Assembly: GCA_950022655.1 (NCBI GenBank)
Contig: OX465581.1
Location: forward strand, 105,197,125-105,261,124
DNA length: 64,000 nt
Direction: 5' to 3'
Source of the DNA: Alentia gelatinosa
Lineage: Eukaryota > Annelida > Polychaeta > Phyllodocida > Polynoidae
In this document: one piece after another, positions 61,950 through 64,000 of the stretch
Layout: every line of letters starts with the position of its first letter
Numbering within the stretch: position 1 is the first letter of the stretch
Made by a program: the position numbers and the translations under genes
Notes under the pieces: generated by a model
Database searches by the model: none
What the model saw: only the letters and a program-made list of their open reading frames with translations
What the model was told of the DNA's origin: nothing

Positions 61950-63830
61950 CTCAGGCGACAAGCATTTCTGGACGACAACTATCGCCAACTACAGCCGACT
62001 ACCATATGGCCACCACATGGTCATCTGTCGGCTGTACCTTAACCTTGGTGGATCTGGAACTATACGAGATAGAAAATCAGGAACAATATTGGCCTGTGAA
62101 GGTACATCTTGAACATATAGCTTAATGTTGTAAATAAAGTAAGCCAAACAATTTCCTGTTTCCTATTCATCGACTGTTTTTGTACTCCGACCCATTTGAA
62201 TACCTCTCATTACCTGAATATTATTGGTGATCAAATTGAACACACTGTCTTTGTATTGACACCCCAATGATGAAGACCTTTCAATACTGGCTAGAACTCT
62301 GGAAAATAAATGGAATCTTTACTTTCTATTTTATTCGGACCCCATTCCATATGATTACTTATATCCTAGTTCAAGTCATTCCATGTTTCCGCTAACCAAT
62401 AAGGCTCGGAACCACCCCGAAATCACTCAGTCAGGAGCCTAACTCCATTATCTAACTGTTACACACTTGATTTGAAAGAATTTTCTCTTTCCCGTTGAAA
62501 ACATTGACCAGTGTTTTCCACTATTGTAGATGAATAGATTTATACCAGCTTGGCAAATTTATGATTCTTGCTTGAGGTGAGAAAACCTAATTAGATTAAT
62601 AATCCGACTCAGCCCTGATTGTTCTTCCATCTTGACAACCTGAGAGGCTGATGACAAGTGACCACATAAAGACTGCAAGTCTTTTTTCATGGAGTTCAGG
62701 ATTGAGGGCAAGGTCTGGTGTTCACTTGCCCTTTTTCCTCTTTTCCATGCTAGATGTATCCCCTCTGTTGGCTTGCTTATATTCTAATATGCGGTCTAGT
62801 CTCCTTCCATCCTTATTACATCTAAATACACGCACAAGAATTTTATGTAGATCGATGAATCTCAAACGACTCTTTCCGATGAGTATAAGAAAATTGTGGG
62901 TGATCACGGGTCGGTGATTAAATTGCTATCCTATGAAAAGGATGCTGTGCACGTTTGGCAAAAGCAAAGCATCGACCGAGGGCAATGCGATCGACAGCGA
63001 TAATGAATTGTACGTATATCCGTTTTCAATCAGCAATAAGTGAGCAGGTGAATTCACCATATTCAACAAATATTGTCGTATATGTTACATCAAGGAAAAA
63101 TCATTAAATTCTCTAATTCCTAGACCTTATTGGGTCATGGAAGCTTCTAGAATAAATCTAAGACACTGCCCTTTATTCCTTTCAATAAATATGTAAACCT
63201 ATGCCATATGTATATAAGGTACTCCTAATGTCCCCAACATGGATGGTTACTTGGCATTATCTCTCTTTCTATCATTGAGAAGCAGTCCCGCCTACAACAA
63301 CTCCAGTATTCATTCATATACGGAATCTCCTTTCTAGCTTCACAAGATGTCATGAAATTGTAAGCATTATCAATGTGTGTCCATCTTCATTAGTATTAAA
63401 ATTAGTAGTTATTTGCGGTTTCCTCTATATGGTAACCTTCCTTTCCGAGCTTGAATATATCCCTCCCATCAAAGTTAGGTTATCAAAAATAGATCTCTCT
63501 GTAAACACTTATTAGCATTGCCAAAGAACTCTAATTAAAAACCTAGTTGAACGGATTCTCTTTATTTAACTGTACATTTAATTATATCTTTGTCTGCAGT
63601 CTACATGGTGGGTCACCGGGCAATATATCTAATATGACTATGCCTCAGTATCTGCCCCATCTTTATCATCGGTATGCGTCTGCTTCGGATAAAGGCAAAC
63701 TGCAGCCTTAAATGAATGAATAACTGCAGTCTTTCGCGAATTAATAACTTGTTTTCCTCATACCACAATAGTTATTTTTCCTTTTGTGCATTTGAGCTTA
63801 TAACTACGATCAGTGCACATTACATATTAT
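61950..63830. other. Intergenic, no gene recognised
   Basis: AT-rich sequence with short, motif-free ORFs on both strands near 62650-62917. No repeats of note. Confidence 0.5.
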
Positions 63831-63834
63831 GGAG

Positions 63835-63977
63835 AAACCAAACAAGAGTTAGTCGTGTTATTGTTTATTGCACATTGGCAAGATCGCGTATTACTGCACA
63901 AGGAAAAGCCGAGAGCAGAAATATGTGATCTTGCCGGAGTGCGATGAACAATAACACAACTAACTTGAGTTTGGTTT
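63835..63977. mobile_element. Fold-back element with AAACCAAAC...GTTTGGTTT termini
   Basis: AAACCAAACAAGAGTTAGT, CGTGTTATTGTT and GGCAAGATC are mirrored by GATCTTGCC, AACAATAACAC and ACTAACTTGAGTTTGGTTT, with a ~35 bp loop. Arms about 52 bp. TTTATCCTACCCC just outside resembles the terminus of the 28.6 kb MITE. Confidence 0.85.
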
Positions 63978-64000
63978 AGAATTTATCCTACCCCGCCCGT

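Overview
The window looks like repeat-dense nuclear DNA from an animal, most plausibly an aquatic invertebrate. No operons, ribosome-binding sites or long host genes are visible, and the background is AT-rich. Most recognisable sequence is transposon-derived: a Penelope-like element with a GIY-YIG endonuclease, a tyrosine-recombinase (Ngaro/DIRS-type) retroelement, decayed non-LTR retrotransposons, a tRNA-derived SINE, and many fold-back DNA elements and minisatellites. The species cannot be read from this; a cephalochordate, hemichordate or mollusc-like genome would fit, at low confidence.

Layout. 0-9.5 kb: a ~300 bp direct repeat around a decayed ORF, a non-LTR 3' remnant, a 773 bp Harbinger-like fold-back element (4587-5359), a SINE and another RT remnant. 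11.7-15.4 kb: a Penelope-like element, nearly full length but carrying in-frame stops and one frameshift. 17-25 kb: an unrecognised ORF, small fold-backs, two more non-LTR remnants (20.65-21.3 and 23.3-24.5 kb), and a possible first exon at 25.2 kb downstream of an RFX-type X-box. 27-41 kb: two copies of a hAT-like non-autonomous element built from 63-bp tandem units (27.6 and 39.0 kb), a cluster of nested palindromic elements (34.5-35.6 kb) and a 1.2 kb GTCAGTATTG-type array. 44-48 kb: a 1.56 kb TA-flanked fold-back element, then a 2 kb minisatellite arranged as a huge imperfect inverted repeat. 53.3-54.6 kb: a second partial copy of the TA element, split by a second Harbinger-like copy; the 45.8 kb copy preserves the unoccupied site. 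55.47-59.62 kb: the YR retroelement on the minus strand, with diagnostic split direct repeats and gag, RT and YR frames. 60-64 kb: further hairpins and short repeats.

How the parts relate. The window records successive insertions, some nested, of self-mobilising elements (Penelope, Ngaro-like, non-LTR) and passive elements that would need transposases encoded elsewhere. Both large retroelements are broken: the Penelope element by stops and a frameshift, the YR element by frameshifts in gag and recombinase. The Penelope RT/GIY-YIG frame and the Ngaro-like RT frame remain fully open, so both insertions are probably young. Host coding content is minimal: a few unrecognised exon-like ORFs and the candidate first exon at 25.2 kb.
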